NCBI GenBank assembly: GCA_012270865.1
Contig: JAAXHL010000196.1
Location: 1 to 59,172 of the forward strand
Reading direction: 5' to 3'
Source of the DNA: Candidatus Poribacteria bacterium
Lineage (GTDB): Bacteria; Poribacteria; WGA-4E; WGA-3G
DNA: 59,172 bases
Shown here: one piece after another, positions 8,398 through 16,912 of the stretch
Layout: each line of letters starts with the position of its first letter
Position numbering within the stretch: position 1 is the stretch's first letter
Program-made: the position numbers and the translations under genes
The notes under the pieces: model-generated
Told to the model about the DNA's origin: nothing
The model's input: the letters and a program-made list of their open reading frames with translations, nothing else
Database searches by the model: none

Positions 8398-9150
8398 ATG
8401 TATGCGATTAGATGGACATTGATTCTAATGATTTTCGCTTGTGTGGCATTTGATGTACCAGCGGAAATTTTGCTGCAAGAAGATTTTGAGGGTGAACTGG
8501 ATTTAACGACCAAATGGCAGACAAATACTCCGGAATTTGTCTATCCAAAGGACGGGATCCTCTATTTGGACCAAGGGAAATCCGGTGGAGACTATGTAAG
8601 TATTCGCTCCCTTCAGCACTACAACGATATTATCATCTATTATGAGTGGTTCATCATAGAGTGGAGCGGACAAGGCGACGGCGGCGGAGCGTTAAGGCAG
8701 ACACAACTCGGCTCTTATTGGATGCGCTGGTGGGGACGAGCCAATGTCAAGGTAACGACGAATAAAGATGGCCCCGTCAACGCTTGGCAACCCTTTCCTG
8801 TAAAAGGCGGACAAGCACAGGCGAACTACGCACAAGGTTCCGATCATTTCATACTCAAAGCGGCGTTAATGACGCAGGAAAAGCGCGTCACCGTTCATAT
8901 TTGGGATGTCACTGAAAAAGAACCGATACAGGTCGCCGAGTGGGAAATAAAGGACAATACCTATAAGTCCGGAAACATTAGTTTCGACTGTTGGAAATTC
9001 GGTATCTACGGCGTTGATAACGTGATCGTTGCCACACCAGATCACGAAGAAGAGATTTTCGCCGATAACTTTGATCCCCAAAGACTTGCTGTTCAACCTA
9101 TCGGTAAACTGGCAACCACTTGGGGACACCTGAAATCGAATCATCAATAA
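8398..9150 (+). CDS. Exported protein with a LamG/DUF1080-like fold
   Basis: A 250-aa protein with a signal peptide (about residues 1-22, MYAIRWTLILMIFACVAFDVPA). Then comes EILLQEDFEGELD, the typical first strand of concanavalin-A-like (LamG/DUF1080) domains. It is rich in Trp and Tyr (YYEWFIIEW, YWMRWWGRA), consistent with a carbohydrate-binding jelly roll. A second short EEIFADNFDP motif at about 221 repeats the pattern but stops after about 30 residues, as if a second domain were truncated. The ribosome site is GGAGGATC. The Gfo/Idh gene follows 18 bp downstream, so it is probably co-transcribed and linked to sugar use. The exact family is not recognised. Confidence 0.6.
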   Translation: MYAIRWTLILMIFACVAFDVPAEILLQEDFEGELDLTTKWQTNTPEFVYPKDGILYLDQGKSGGDYVSIRSLQHYNDIIIYYEWFIIEWSGQGDGGGALRQTQLGSYWMRWWGRANVKVTTNKDGPVNAWQPFPVKGGQAQANYAQGSDHFILKAALMTQEKRVTVHIWDVTEKEPIQVAEWEIKDNTYKSGNISFDCWKFGIYGVDNVIVATPDHEEEIFADNFDPQRLAVQPIGKLATTWGHLKSNHQ

Positions 9151-9168
9151 ACAGAAAGGAATTCAACT

Positions 9169-10149
9169 ATGACAAGATGCGCGCTTATTAGTGGTAGAGG
9201 CATGGGGATGATGCACGGCGGAAACTTCCACGCTCATCCGGATGCGGAGGTCGTGGCGGTATGTGATATGGACCCCGAACTCCTCGCAAAAGCAAAAGAA
9301 CACTTCGGCGTACCCGGCTATCAAACAATTCAGGAACTCTTAGCGAATTGTGACGCTGAACTCGTTCTCCTCATCGTCAACGAAACCCGACGTATCCCAC
9401 CGCTGCGAGAGTTGCTCGAAGACGGACGGAACGTATTCACGGAAAAACCCCTCTGCGGCTTGGAAGGACAGGCACGCTTACGTGAAGAAGACCTCGGAAT
9501 CGCTGCACCTGCTATCGCGACATGGCGTGATTCCAACCTCAAATTCGGAATCGACTTCAACTACCGATTTATGCACCATTTTCGGAAACTTCACGACGAT
9601 GTCGCTGAGGGGCGGTTGGGTGAAATCCGGATGCTCCATGCCCGTGCACATTTCAACTGCTGGTCCCATATTATTGATCTGATCCTCTGGACAGTAGGCA
9701 GACCGGAATGGGTAAGTGTCGTCGGAGACCCGAATGAAAGGGGCGGTTGGGGACGTTTGATCCATATCGGTTGGGAAAACGGAGTCATCGGTTCACTCAC
9801 CGGCACGAACCTGTGGGGATATGACGATCATCCCCTCCGAATCAAAGTTCTCGGGGACGCGTTTTACGCCGAAGCAAAGGGACTGGAAGGTTCATATTCC
9901 CGTCGAAAAGCCAATAACTCCGAAATAGAGGAAGTCTGGGAAGCCGAACAAGGCAAACCAGAGATGCCAGAATCTTTCAAGCGGATGGCTGACGGTGTCA
10001 TCAAGGCGATGCATGCCGACACCCCATTCCCCGCAGACGGTGAAGCCGCATGGAACGAACTCCTATTTGAAGCAGCAGTCCACAGATCGGCTTTGCAAAA
10101 TAACGCACGCGTATTTCTGGCAGATGTAGAAGCAGACGCATTCGCCTAA
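9169..10149 (+). CDS. Gfo/Idh/MocA family oxidoreductase
   Basis: A 326-aa cytosolic NAD(P)-dependent sugar oxidoreductase. The N-terminal Rossmann fold carries a degenerate GRGMGMMHG loop at about 9-17. VFTEKPLCG at about 90-98 is the EKP motif, with the Lys used in hydride transfer. IDFNYRFMHHF and HIIDLILW supply the usual C-terminal-domain residues, including the likely catalytic His. The NAD loop lacks a normal GxGxxG. The start has AAAGGAATTC upstream. It probably forms an operon with the exported LamG-like gene. Substrate unknown. Confidence 0.83.
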   Translation: MTRCALISGRGMGMMHGGNFHAHPDAEVVAVCDMDPELLAKAKEHFGVPGYQTIQELLANCDAELVLLIVNETRRIPPLRELLEDGRNVFTEKPLCGLEGQARLREEDLGIAAPAIATWRDSNLKFGIDFNYRFMHHFRKLHDDVAEGRLGEIRMLHARAHFNCWSHIIDLILWTVGRPEWVSVVGDPNERGGWGRLIHIGWENGVIGSLTGTNLWGYDDHPLRIKVLGDAFYAEAKGLEGSYSRRKANNSEIEEVWEAEQGKPEMPESFKRMADGVIKAMHADTPFPADGEAAWNELLFEAAVHRSALQNNARVFLADVEADAFA

Positions 10150-10245
10150 AGATATGTACAGGCGCGCCTTCGAGTAGTCTTGTATGGTAGAAGCGAGTTC
10201 GGCTCGCGATACATAACAATTACCACCACAAAGCGCGCCTACAAT

Positions 10246-11298
10246 CTAAGCAACCCCACCCTTAACAGCGATCTTAATCGCGTCTTTGCCATCTAAGTGA
10301 TAACCACCGTGAAGTGCGTCGAAGCCTTTGGAAACATCTTCTAACGGGAGAATATGGCTTACAAACCCTTCAAAAAGTGAAGCGTGTTTTTCAAGCATCG
10401 GGATGGCACGGAGGAAATGCTTCCTCTCAAAACCCCACCCTGCTTCCAATCGAAGATTTTTTCGCATTAGCATCTGATTCGGATTGCAGTCAAAGCTGCC
10501 GACATCCACGAAATGCCCATATACGACGTAAGTTCCGCCATATCTGATGTAATCCAAGCCTTCTGGGATAGCAGCGAGAAAACCGGTACATTCATAGACG
10601 ACATCCGCACCTTCGCCTTGCGAGGTATTTTCTCGGACAATCCGCTTTCGTTCTTCAGGATCCGGCACTTCAGCAATGTCAATAATGAGATCTGCACCTA
10701 ACCTTTTCGCCATCTCAAGCCTTCCAGGGGGTCCACCGACGACGATAAGCCTACCTGCCCCAGAGACTCTTGCCCAATTAAGCGCAAGCAGACCGATCGG
10801 ACCGGTTCCCTGAATCACAACCGTATCCCCAAATTCGATTTTTCCACGCGAGACGCAATGTGCTGCACACGAGGCAGGTTCCGCGAGCACAGCAATCTCC
10901 GGCGGCAGATCGGTTTTAAGGAACATATTCGTTGACGGATTTGAAAGGTAGATGTACTCACTGAAGCCGCCACGCAGATACGGTGCTTCTTCCGATGGAG
11001 AAAAGCCGAGACCTCCACTCGGAGAAAGCGCAACTCTGTCTCCGACTTTAACCGGGTTTCCGAGATAGTCGGTTTCAACACCCTCTCCCAAAATATCGAT
11101 CACCCCGACGTTCTCGTGTCCAAGGATAATATCGTGTTTGATATGCTGAAATTCCCAATTATGAAGGTCGGTACCGCAAATACCGCCCAACTCCTGACGC
11201 ACGAGTACCGTCCCAGGGGCAGGCTCAACGATCGGATACTCTCGGACTTCAAAATCTTTGCCACTCATCACAGTGGCACGCGAGGTTCTGGTTGCCAT
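10246..11298 (-). CDS. Zinc-dependent medium-chain alcohol/polyol dehydrogenase
   Basis: A 350-aa MDR enzyme. Catalytic zinc ligands lie in GICGTDLHNWE (Cys at about 41) and GHENVG (His at about 60). The NAD fold has GTGPIGLLALNWA followed by IVVGGPPGRLEMAK. The four-Cys structural zinc lobe of yeast-type ADH is absent; a GGFSEYI segment replaces it, as in some polyol dehydrogenases. It probably oxidises a sugar alcohol or similar secondary alcohol. AAAGGAATTTACA precedes the ATG. Upstream are two 53-bp direct repeats and another MDR gene on the same strand. Confidence 0.84.
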   Translation of the reverse strand: MATRTSRATVMSGKDFEVREYPIVEPAPGTVLVRQELGGICGTDLHNWEFQHIKHDIILGHENVGVIDILGEGVETDYLGNPVKVGDRVALSPSGGLGFSPSEEAPYLRGGFSEYIYLSNPSTNMFLKTDLPPEIAVLAEPASCAAHCVSRGKIEFGDTVVIQGTGPIGLLALNWARVSGAGRLIVVGGPPGRLEMAKRLGADLIIDIAEVPDPEERKRIVRENTSQGEGADVVYECTGFLAAIPEGLDYIRYGGTYVVYGHFVDVGSFDCNPNQMLMRKNLRLEAGWGFERKHFLRAIPMLEKHASLFEGFVSHILPLEDVSKGFDALHGGYHLDGKDAIKIAVKGGVA

Positions 11299-11310
11299 TG
11301 TAAATTCCTT

Positions 11311-11413
11311 TCCTACTGTAGGAGCGATCTCTGGTCGCGACTCCCTATATACGATTATTCAGATCCTACTGTAGGAGCGATCTCTGGTCGCGACCCCCTA
11401 TATACGATTATTA
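11311..11413. repeat. Two 53-bp direct repeats between MDR genes
   Basis: The unit starts tcctactgtaggagcgatct and continues with ctggtcgcgac and ccctatatacgattatt. Copies begin at 11311 and 11364. A partial relative (actccctata...tatacgattat) is at about 21500-21530. The gtaggagcga part resembles the GCGAGC/GCTCGC hairpins at 33040 and 41793. They lie in the leader of the downstream dehydrogenase gene and overlap the stop region of the upstream one. Confidence 0.8.
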
Positions 11414-12403
11414 AGACTCGATTCTAACGACGACTTTTCCGAGTTTTTCGCCTGTGAAAAGCGAGATAAATGCTTTCGGCGCGTTCTCTAAACCCTCTAC
11501 GATTGTCTCCTCCCACTGTATCCTGCCTTCGGCTATCCACTGACCCATATCACGGTAAAATTCAGCGTTTCGCGCCATGAAGTCGGTGACAATAAATCCC
11601 TGCAATTTAATCCGTTTGCCGATAGCGGAACTAAGGTTGCTCGGACCCGGCGTAGGCTTAACATCGTTATATTGAGAGATCATGCCACACAGCGGGATGC
11701 GCCCATGCATATTCATCACTGCAAGTGCTGCTTGCAGATGTCTGCCCCCGACGTTTTCAAAATAGATGTCAAGTCCATCTGGACAATGTGTCCTGAGTTC
11801 GGCTTCCAAATCGTCAATCTGCTTATAGTTAAAAGCCACGTCTACACCCGCTGTTTCAAGTAGCCAAGCGATTTTCTGATCTGAACCTGCACTTGCAACG
11901 ACTCGACACCCTTTGATTTTCGCGATCTGACACACAATCGAACCGACCGCTCCCGCTGCAGCGGAGACAAACACCGTTTCACCGGGTTCCGGTTGACCGA
12001 TCTCCAGAAGCCCGAAGTAGGCTGTTCGCCCCGGCATACCGACAGCACCCAAAAACGACTGAAGCGGTGCAATTGTCGTATCAACAGCCGCTACATGCTC
12101 TGCCGAGGCGATGTAATAATCCCGCCATCCTAACGGACCCGTCACGTAATCACCAACTTTAAACTTATCACTATTTGAATGTACGATCTTTCCTGCACAC
12201 CCACCTTCAAGCGATTGACCGGGTTGCGCAGACCGCATGCCACCCCGCATGTACGGGTCTACTGATGTGTACAGGTTTTGAATTAACACCTCGCCTGCCG
12301 CGGGTTCGTTAAGCGGGACTTCAACAAGTTCAAAATCGCTCTCCTTCGGCATACCGACGATCCGATCTCTCAAACGTATTTGTCGACTTACAATGTTTGG
12401 CAT
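11411..12403 (-). CDS. NADP-dependent oxidoreductase, leukotriene B4 dehydrogenase / CurA-like MDR
   Basis: A 330-aa zinc-independent MDR reductase. It shows the family series VDPYMRGGM, GMPGRTAYFGLLEIG, VFVSAAAGAVGSIVCQIAKIKGC and YFENVGG, typical of prostaglandin or 2-alkenal reductases that reduce alpha,beta-unsaturated carbonyls with NADPH. No zinc ligands are present. I use the ATG at 12403, which has AGGAGA six bases upstream; the frame is open to 12439 without a ribosome site. It is followed on the same strand by the zinc MDR gene. Confidence 0.87.
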   Translation of the reverse strand: MPNIVSRQIRLRDRIVGMPKESDFELVEVPLNEPAAGEVLIQNLYTSVDPYMRGGMRSAQPGQSLEGGCAGKIVHSNSDKFKVGDYVTGPLGWRDYYIASAEHVAAVDTTIAPLQSFLGAVGMPGRTAYFGLLEIGQPEPGETVFVSAAAGAVGSIVCQIAKIKGCRVVASAGSDQKIAWLLETAGVDVAFNYKQIDDLEAELRTHCPDGLDIYFENVGGRHLQAALAVMNMHGRIPLCGMISQYNDVKPTPGPSNLSSAIGKRIKLQGFIVTDFMARNAEFYRDMGQWIAEGRIQWEETIVEGLENAPKAFISLFTGEKLGKVVVRIES

Positions 12404-12537
12404 TTTTTCTCCTATCGCTGGTAACGCAATTCTATTCAAACAGTGTTAATGCAATGATAGCATATCTGAGAAAAAAGTCAAGATCGGAACAACAAAGAAT
12501 TCGCTTGACATCCGTTTGTGAATGTGATTTGATTTAA

Positions 12538-12708
12538 GAAAATAAACACTACAAATGCGATTTTTCTGTCATGCACCTCCCGCCAGACGAAATCAAAAAC
12601 TGTCTTATGGCGGCAGGATTTACGGATTTCCATTTTTATAAGAAACGTAATCTGACGGACTTCCATCCAGAGAATGATAATGGGTTTTCCATGGTGGCTA
12701 AAAAGTGA
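12538..12708 (+). pseudogene. Remnant of a SAM-dependent methyltransferase C-terminus
   Basis: The frame is open from 12538 to the TGA at 12706-12708. From Met-12571 it encodes LPPDEIKNCLMAAGF, then a short DFHFYKK stretch and a FSMVAKK ending. This looks like the last strand-helix-strand part of class I (type 11) methyltransferases. There is no ribosome site and no SAM-binding domain upstream. I read it as the tail of a deleted gene in front of the PhyH gene. The family call rests on a short stretch. Confidence 0.4.
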
Positions 12709-12724
12709 TCGCAATAGGAGTAAT

Positions 12725-13564
12725 ATGAAAGTCGAAAAACCGAAAGAGAAATACGATCAATTAATCGCTGACGGTTACTGTGTTATTGAGGAGGTCTTGA
12801 AAGAAGAGATGCTTGCTCGACTTCGGACGGTGACCGATCAACTCCTCGATGCCCAGACAGAAGATGAACGTGCCGCCTGTCGCTCATCCGGCAGCATGAT
12901 TAGCGTCTACACGCACCCGTTGTTCGCGGAACTTGTCGTCTACCCGCGCACCCTACAGGCACTCGAAACTTTGGGGTTCTTGAGACCGAAATGGTCGTCG
13001 GGATACGTCATCAGTAAACCGCCTCAGAGTCCACCGTTATTTTGGCACCAAGATTGGTGGGGTTGGAACGATCCGTGCAGCTACACGGCACTGCCCCAGC
13101 AGCTGTTCCTCATGTATTATTTGGTTGACACAACACCGTCCAACGGGTGCCTCCGTGTGATTAAAGGTTCGCATCTCAAGCGACATCCGCTCCACGATAT
13201 ACTACCCGATGCTCACGGTGAGGCACTCCAGCGCGTCGATGACCCCGACCATCCTGCCTACCAACACTTCCAGGGTGAAGTTGACATACCCGTGAAAGCC
13301 GGAGACCTCGTTATCGGAGATTCTCGGTTGTTACACGCTTCACACGGCAATGGATCAGATGAACGCCGAACCGTGATTACGCTCTGGTATCATCCATTTT
13401 TTGCGCTGTTACCTACAGGCATGCAAGCACATATCGGAAGACTCCGGCAGAGCCTTGCTTGGTCGGAAGCAGACTGGACACGGATCGCTGAACTCGCGCC
13501 GGTCTGTAAAAGCGACGTTGAGCCGCTAAAATGGAATCGGAATCCGGGACCTGAACTAAAGTAG
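12725..13564 (+). CDS. Phytanoyl-CoA dioxygenase (PhyH) family protein
   Basis: A 279-aa Fe(II)/2-oxoglutarate-dependent oxygenase. His108-x-Asp110 in FWHQDWW and His204 in LLHASHGN form the expected facial triad. An Arg in DERRTV (214/215) would bind 2-oxoglutarate. Trp-rich residues around the active site (WHQDWWGWND) suggest a sizeable substrate. ATG 12725 has TAGGAG upstream. The longer frame from 12674 overlaps a methyltransferase remnant and is rejected. It begins a run of three PhyH genes but is only distantly similar to the next two. Confidence 0.88.
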   Translation: MKVEKPKEKYDQLIADGYCVIEEVLKEEMLARLRTVTDQLLDAQTEDERAACRSSGSMISVYTHPLFAELVVYPRTLQALETLGFLRPKWSSGYVISKPPQSPPLFWHQDWWGWNDPCSYTALPQQLFLMYYLVDTTPSNGCLRVIKGSHLKRHPLHDILPDAHGEALQRVDDPDHPAYQHFQGEVDIPVKAGDLVIGDSRLLHASHGNGSDERRTVITLWYHPFFALLPTGMQAHIGRLRQSLAWSEADWTRIAELAPVCKSDVEPLKWNRNPGPELK

Positions 13565-13680
13565 CCGAATTCCAAAACATGCAAAATTTGACTTGAAAGA
13601 AATCGAATTCCTTGATACGCTATTAGTAGATAGGATTCAGGTCTAACCGTAGTGCCTAAACGAAAGAAAGGAGTTTCGCT

Positions 13681-14439
13681 ATGTCACAACCTCCTATTTT
13701 TCATCCGTACACATTTGGTGAGGAAGAGAAAGAAAAGATGGATAGGGACGGACATTTTGTCTTACCCGGTTTACTCACATCAGAGACACAAGCGAATCTA
13801 ACACGCTCTCTTACACACATCCACGAACTCTCCCGCACGTCAACGGAAGGGCATGAACCGAACAGATTTTCAGCGGAATATGATAGTTACCTCGAAAGTG
13901 TGATCGTACATCCCCAGATGCTTGAACTCGCACGAAAGGTTCTCGGTGAAAATATCCGCTACGATCACTGTGTGAGTCTAAACCGACCGGGCGGTAATGG
14001 TGGCATTGGGTGGCACAGTCACGGATACGCGAATGACGATCCGAGTTTGGGGTTCGTCCGTATCTTCTTTTATGTCAATGGATTTGAACCCGACGATGGC
14101 GGTCTGAAGGCTGTTCCGGGAAGCCACCTCTATCGGGATGCCAGGATCCATGCACCGACAGACGAAGTCTTGCGCCAAGGCTGGCTCGTCGGAAGAAAGC
14201 ACCCAGAAACAGGGGAACCGCTTGAAATTGAGGCACTCTCTGCACCCGCTGGTACCGTCGCGTTGATGTGGACGCATGCCGCACACGCTGTATCACGAAG
14301 AAAAGAGGATAGCGATACGCGGTGGTGTGTGGTCTATGCCTATCGCAATCCCGGCAGACCGTCCGGTGCCCGATGGATTACGCCTGAATTTGAACGAAAA
14401 CCGATACCCGGTGCTGAAGGGTTAATGTCTCTTTATTGA
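13681..14439 (+). CDS. PhyH family protein, tandem paralogue A
   Basis: A 252-aa PhyH-like oxygenase. SLNRPGGNGGIGWHSHGY places His112 and His114 where the family usually has HxD. MWTHAAHAV gives the distal His (199 or 202) and DTRW an Arg (about 214) for 2-oxoglutarate. HxH is unusual for a 2-His-1-carboxylate site, although the Asp pair in ANDD a few residues later could compensate. GGAG precedes the ATG. It is very similar along its whole length to the next gene, so the pair arose by tandem duplication. Substrate unknown. Confidence 0.82.
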   Translation: MSQPPIFHPYTFGEEEKEKMDRDGHFVLPGLLTSETQANLTRSLTHIHELSRTSTEGHEPNRFSAEYDSYLESVIVHPQMLELARKVLGENIRYDHCVSLNRPGGNGGIGWHSHGYANDDPSLGFVRIFFYVNGFEPDDGGLKAVPGSHLYRDARIHAPTDEVLRQGWLVGRKHPETGEPLEIEALSAPAGTVALMWTHAAHAVSRRKEDSDTRWCVVYAYRNPGRPSGARWITPEFERKPIPGAEGLMSLY

Positions 14440-14586
14440 AAGTAGTCTGACGAGTTAGGCAAATACCAAACGCATATTTTGTCACGCACATTTGGCGTTG
14501 ATTTGGAGATTTCCTAACCTCGCGAGTACGGAGCGTCCAAGTAATCCTAAAATCCACGAGAAAAAATATAAATGTAGGGGTTTCTG

Positions 14587-15345
14587 ATGTCACTAAACCC
14601 AATTTTTCATGATTACGCCTTCGGGGATCAAGAACGCAAAGAATTAGATCATGTTGGTCATTTTGTGCTACCCAAACTCCTTACCATTAATGCTCAGGCA
14701 CGATTGATAGAATCGTTGGCTCGGGTTGAATCGCTTATACCGGGTTGCCAAAAAGGGTATGAACCGAACAGGTTTGCTGCGGAATATGATAGTTATCTCG
14801 AAAGTCTGATCGGACACCCGCAAATGCTTAAACTCGCACGTGAAGTGCTCGGTGAAGATATCCGATACGACCACTGCGTGAGCCTCAACCGTCCAGGCGG
14901 CAACAGTGGGACCAACTGGCATAGCCACTCATACGCTGAAGACGACCCGCGCTACGGTTTCGTCCGTATCTTCTTCTATGTTAATGGATTTGATGCAGAT
15001 GATGGCGGTTTGAAGGCGGTTCCCGGAAGCCATCTATACCGCGATCCCAAAATTCAGGCGACCACAAATGAAGCATTACAAGAAGGATGGCTGGCAGGAA
15101 AAACGCATCCTGAGACGGATGAGCCGTTAGAAATTGAGGCGTTATCGGTACCACAAGGAACAGTCGTCCTGATGTGGACGCACGCTGCACACGCTGTAAC
15201 GCCAAGAAAACAAGAGAGTGACACCAGATGGACAGTCGTTTATGGATATTACAAACCGGGTAAAGACCCAGGTGAAAGGTGGATTACACCGGAATTTGAG
15301 CAAAAGCCTATCCCTGGGACAGAAGGGTTGATGTCTCCTTATTAG
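14587..15345 (+). CDS. PhyH family protein, tandem paralogue B
   Basis: A 252-aa protein of the same length as paralogue A. It shares EPNRF.AEYDSYLES, YDHCVSLNRPGGN, GGLKAVPGSHLYRD and RWITPEFE.KPIPG. It keeps the WHSHSY variant, with His in place of the usual Asp, and the distal MWTHAAHAV. AGGGG lies upstream of the start. The 147-bp gap to paralogue A has no obvious terminator, so the pair may be co-transcribed. Both copies keep the same motifs, so the variant site is under selection rather than decayed. Confidence 0.82.
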   Translation: MSLNPIFHDYAFGDQERKELDHVGHFVLPKLLTINAQARLIESLARVESLIPGCQKGYEPNRFAAEYDSYLESLIGHPQMLKLAREVLGEDIRYDHCVSLNRPGGNSGTNWHSHSYAEDDPRYGFVRIFFYVNGFDADDGGLKAVPGSHLYRDPKIQATTNEALQEGWLAGKTHPETDEPLEIEALSVPQGTVVLMWTHAAHAVTPRKQESDTRWTVVYGYYKPGKDPGERWITPEFEQKPIPGTEGLMSPY

Positions 15346-15421
15346 CAAGAAGTGTTAGTCTTGATGAAAAATCTCTTAACTGATTACCGGCAACCGACAA
15401 CTGATAACCCTTAAAACAGCC

Positions 15422-16852
15422 ATGCCACAAAATAAACCGAACATTCTATTACTTATCAATGACGAACACCGTCCCGATGTCCTGCCAATCGAAGGAGACA
15501 CGGCTATCCGTACGCCGACGCTCTCTCGGTTTATGGATGAAGGCACCTACTTCCGTAACGCCTATACCCCTTCGCCGATTTGTGTCCCTGCGCGACAGAG
15601 TTTTCTTTCAGGACTCTATCCGCGTAACTGCGGGAGCCTCAACTTCGGCGACCCGATGCCGACAGAGGTCCGAACGATTCCGGGGCAGCTGGGAAACTAC
15701 GGGTACTACTCCTGCTGCGCTGGCAAGATGCACTTCGTCGGGACAGATGTGATGCACGGCTGGCGGGAACGGATCGGGCGCGATATTATCGGCAATAACG
15801 GCTATCCATACCACGCTGTTAAAGATGAACACCACGCACAGATGACACCAGAACCCGGTACCGGCATGAAGCGGAACAAGGTAATTCAGGAAGTCCGAGA
15901 TGCACAACCCGGTATAGGGCATTGGATGCTCCACGACCAATATAACGTAGATGGCGCGCTGCTGTTCCTTGAAGAGTATTTCGTCAACGCCTCTTACGAC
16001 CGTCCAAAAGCCAATCCACTCTGTATGGCAGTAAGCCTCATAGCACCGCATTATCCGTATCAGTGTCCGCTCGACCTATTCAATTACTACATGCAGCGCG
16101 TAGAACCGATCGTCGAAGAGCCTAATGAACAGTTTGGATATAGCAATTTTTTTAGAGTGCGAGTCGGAGAAGATGTAACTTACCGTCAAGCACACCGAGC
16201 AACCGCTGCGTATTATGGAATGATTGAATGGATGGACGCACAATTCGGTCAGGTCATTGAGAAACTCGAACACCTGAACGTCTTGGACGATTTTATCATC
16301 GTTTTCCTCTCCGACCACGGTGAGATGCTCGGCACGAAAGGACTCTGGGAGAAGCAGAGCTACTTTGAGGCTTCAGCGCGTGTACCACTCTCTATCTGGT
16401 ACCCGAAACGATTCGGGAGAGAACCGAAAATCGTTGAGCAGAACGTGTCATTAGTCGATCTGTTTCCGACAATATGTGAGTTGGCAGAGATCCCCGCACC
16501 CGATGAACTCGATGGACGCTCGCTTGTCCCATTGATTGATGGAAACACAGCCGACTGGGACGATGACGATACCGTTTACAGCGAACTCTGGCGCGCCCAA
16601 AACGGCCCCTCTGTGATGGTTAAAGAGGGAAATTTAAAGTATTTCAGATTCGACAACGATAAAGGATGGCCCGAACAACTCTTTGATCTCGCCAAAGACC
16701 CTGATGAACGAAACAACTTGATTGACGTACCAACGTATGCCGACGCGCTTTCAAGACTGCAAGCGAAAGCCGACGCATTACCCGCACCGCGACGCAAGGA
16801 CAAGAACAATAGGTTCATTGACCCACATCGCCCGATCACCACTACAGATTAA
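15422..16852 (+). CDS. Sulfatase (formylglycine-dependent, choline-sulfatase-like)
   Basis: A 476-aa alkaline-phosphatase-fold sulfatase. Asp14 in LLINDEH and the late FLSDHGEMLG bind the metal. Cys54 in CVPARQSFLSG is the residue converted to formylglycine (C-x-P/A-x-R). GKMHFVG carries the Lys/His pair and GLWEKQSYFEASARVPL the conserved late Lys. No signal peptide is seen, so it may be cytoplasmic or use another export route. It would hydrolyse sulfate esters of a sugar or small alcohol. It lies 76 bp after the PhyH pair. Maturation must be by an FGE or anSME encoded outside this window. Confidence 0.88.
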   Translation: MPQNKPNILLLINDEHRPDVLPIEGDTAIRTPTLSRFMDEGTYFRNAYTPSPICVPARQSFLSGLYPRNCGSLNFGDPMPTEVRTIPGQLGNYGYYSCCAGKMHFVGTDVMHGWRERIGRDIIGNNGYPYHAVKDEHHAQMTPEPGTGMKRNKVIQEVRDAQPGIGHWMLHDQYNVDGALLFLEEYFVNASYDRPKANPLCMAVSLIAPHYPYQCPLDLFNYYMQRVEPIVEEPNEQFGYSNFFRVRVGEDVTYRQAHRATAAYYGMIEWMDAQFGQVIEKLEHLNVLDDFIIVFLSDHGEMLGTKGLWEKQSYFEASARVPLSIWYPKRFGREPKIVEQNVSLVDLFPTICELAEIPAPDELDGRSLVPLIDGNTADWDDDDTVYSELWRAQNGPSVMVKEGNLKYFRFDNDKGWPEQLFDLAKDPDERNNLIDVPTYADALSRLQAKADALPAPRRKDKNNRFIDPHRPITTTD

Positions 16853-16912
16853 GACCAACTTCTCTAAAACAGACTATCATTTTAAGAATCAATTGTTCAC
16901 TCCCGGGAAAAT

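Noticed and set aside
12478..12714. 78-codon open frame on the minus strand before the PhyH gene
   Set aside because: It is opposite the methyltransferase remnant and shows no ribosome site or family features.
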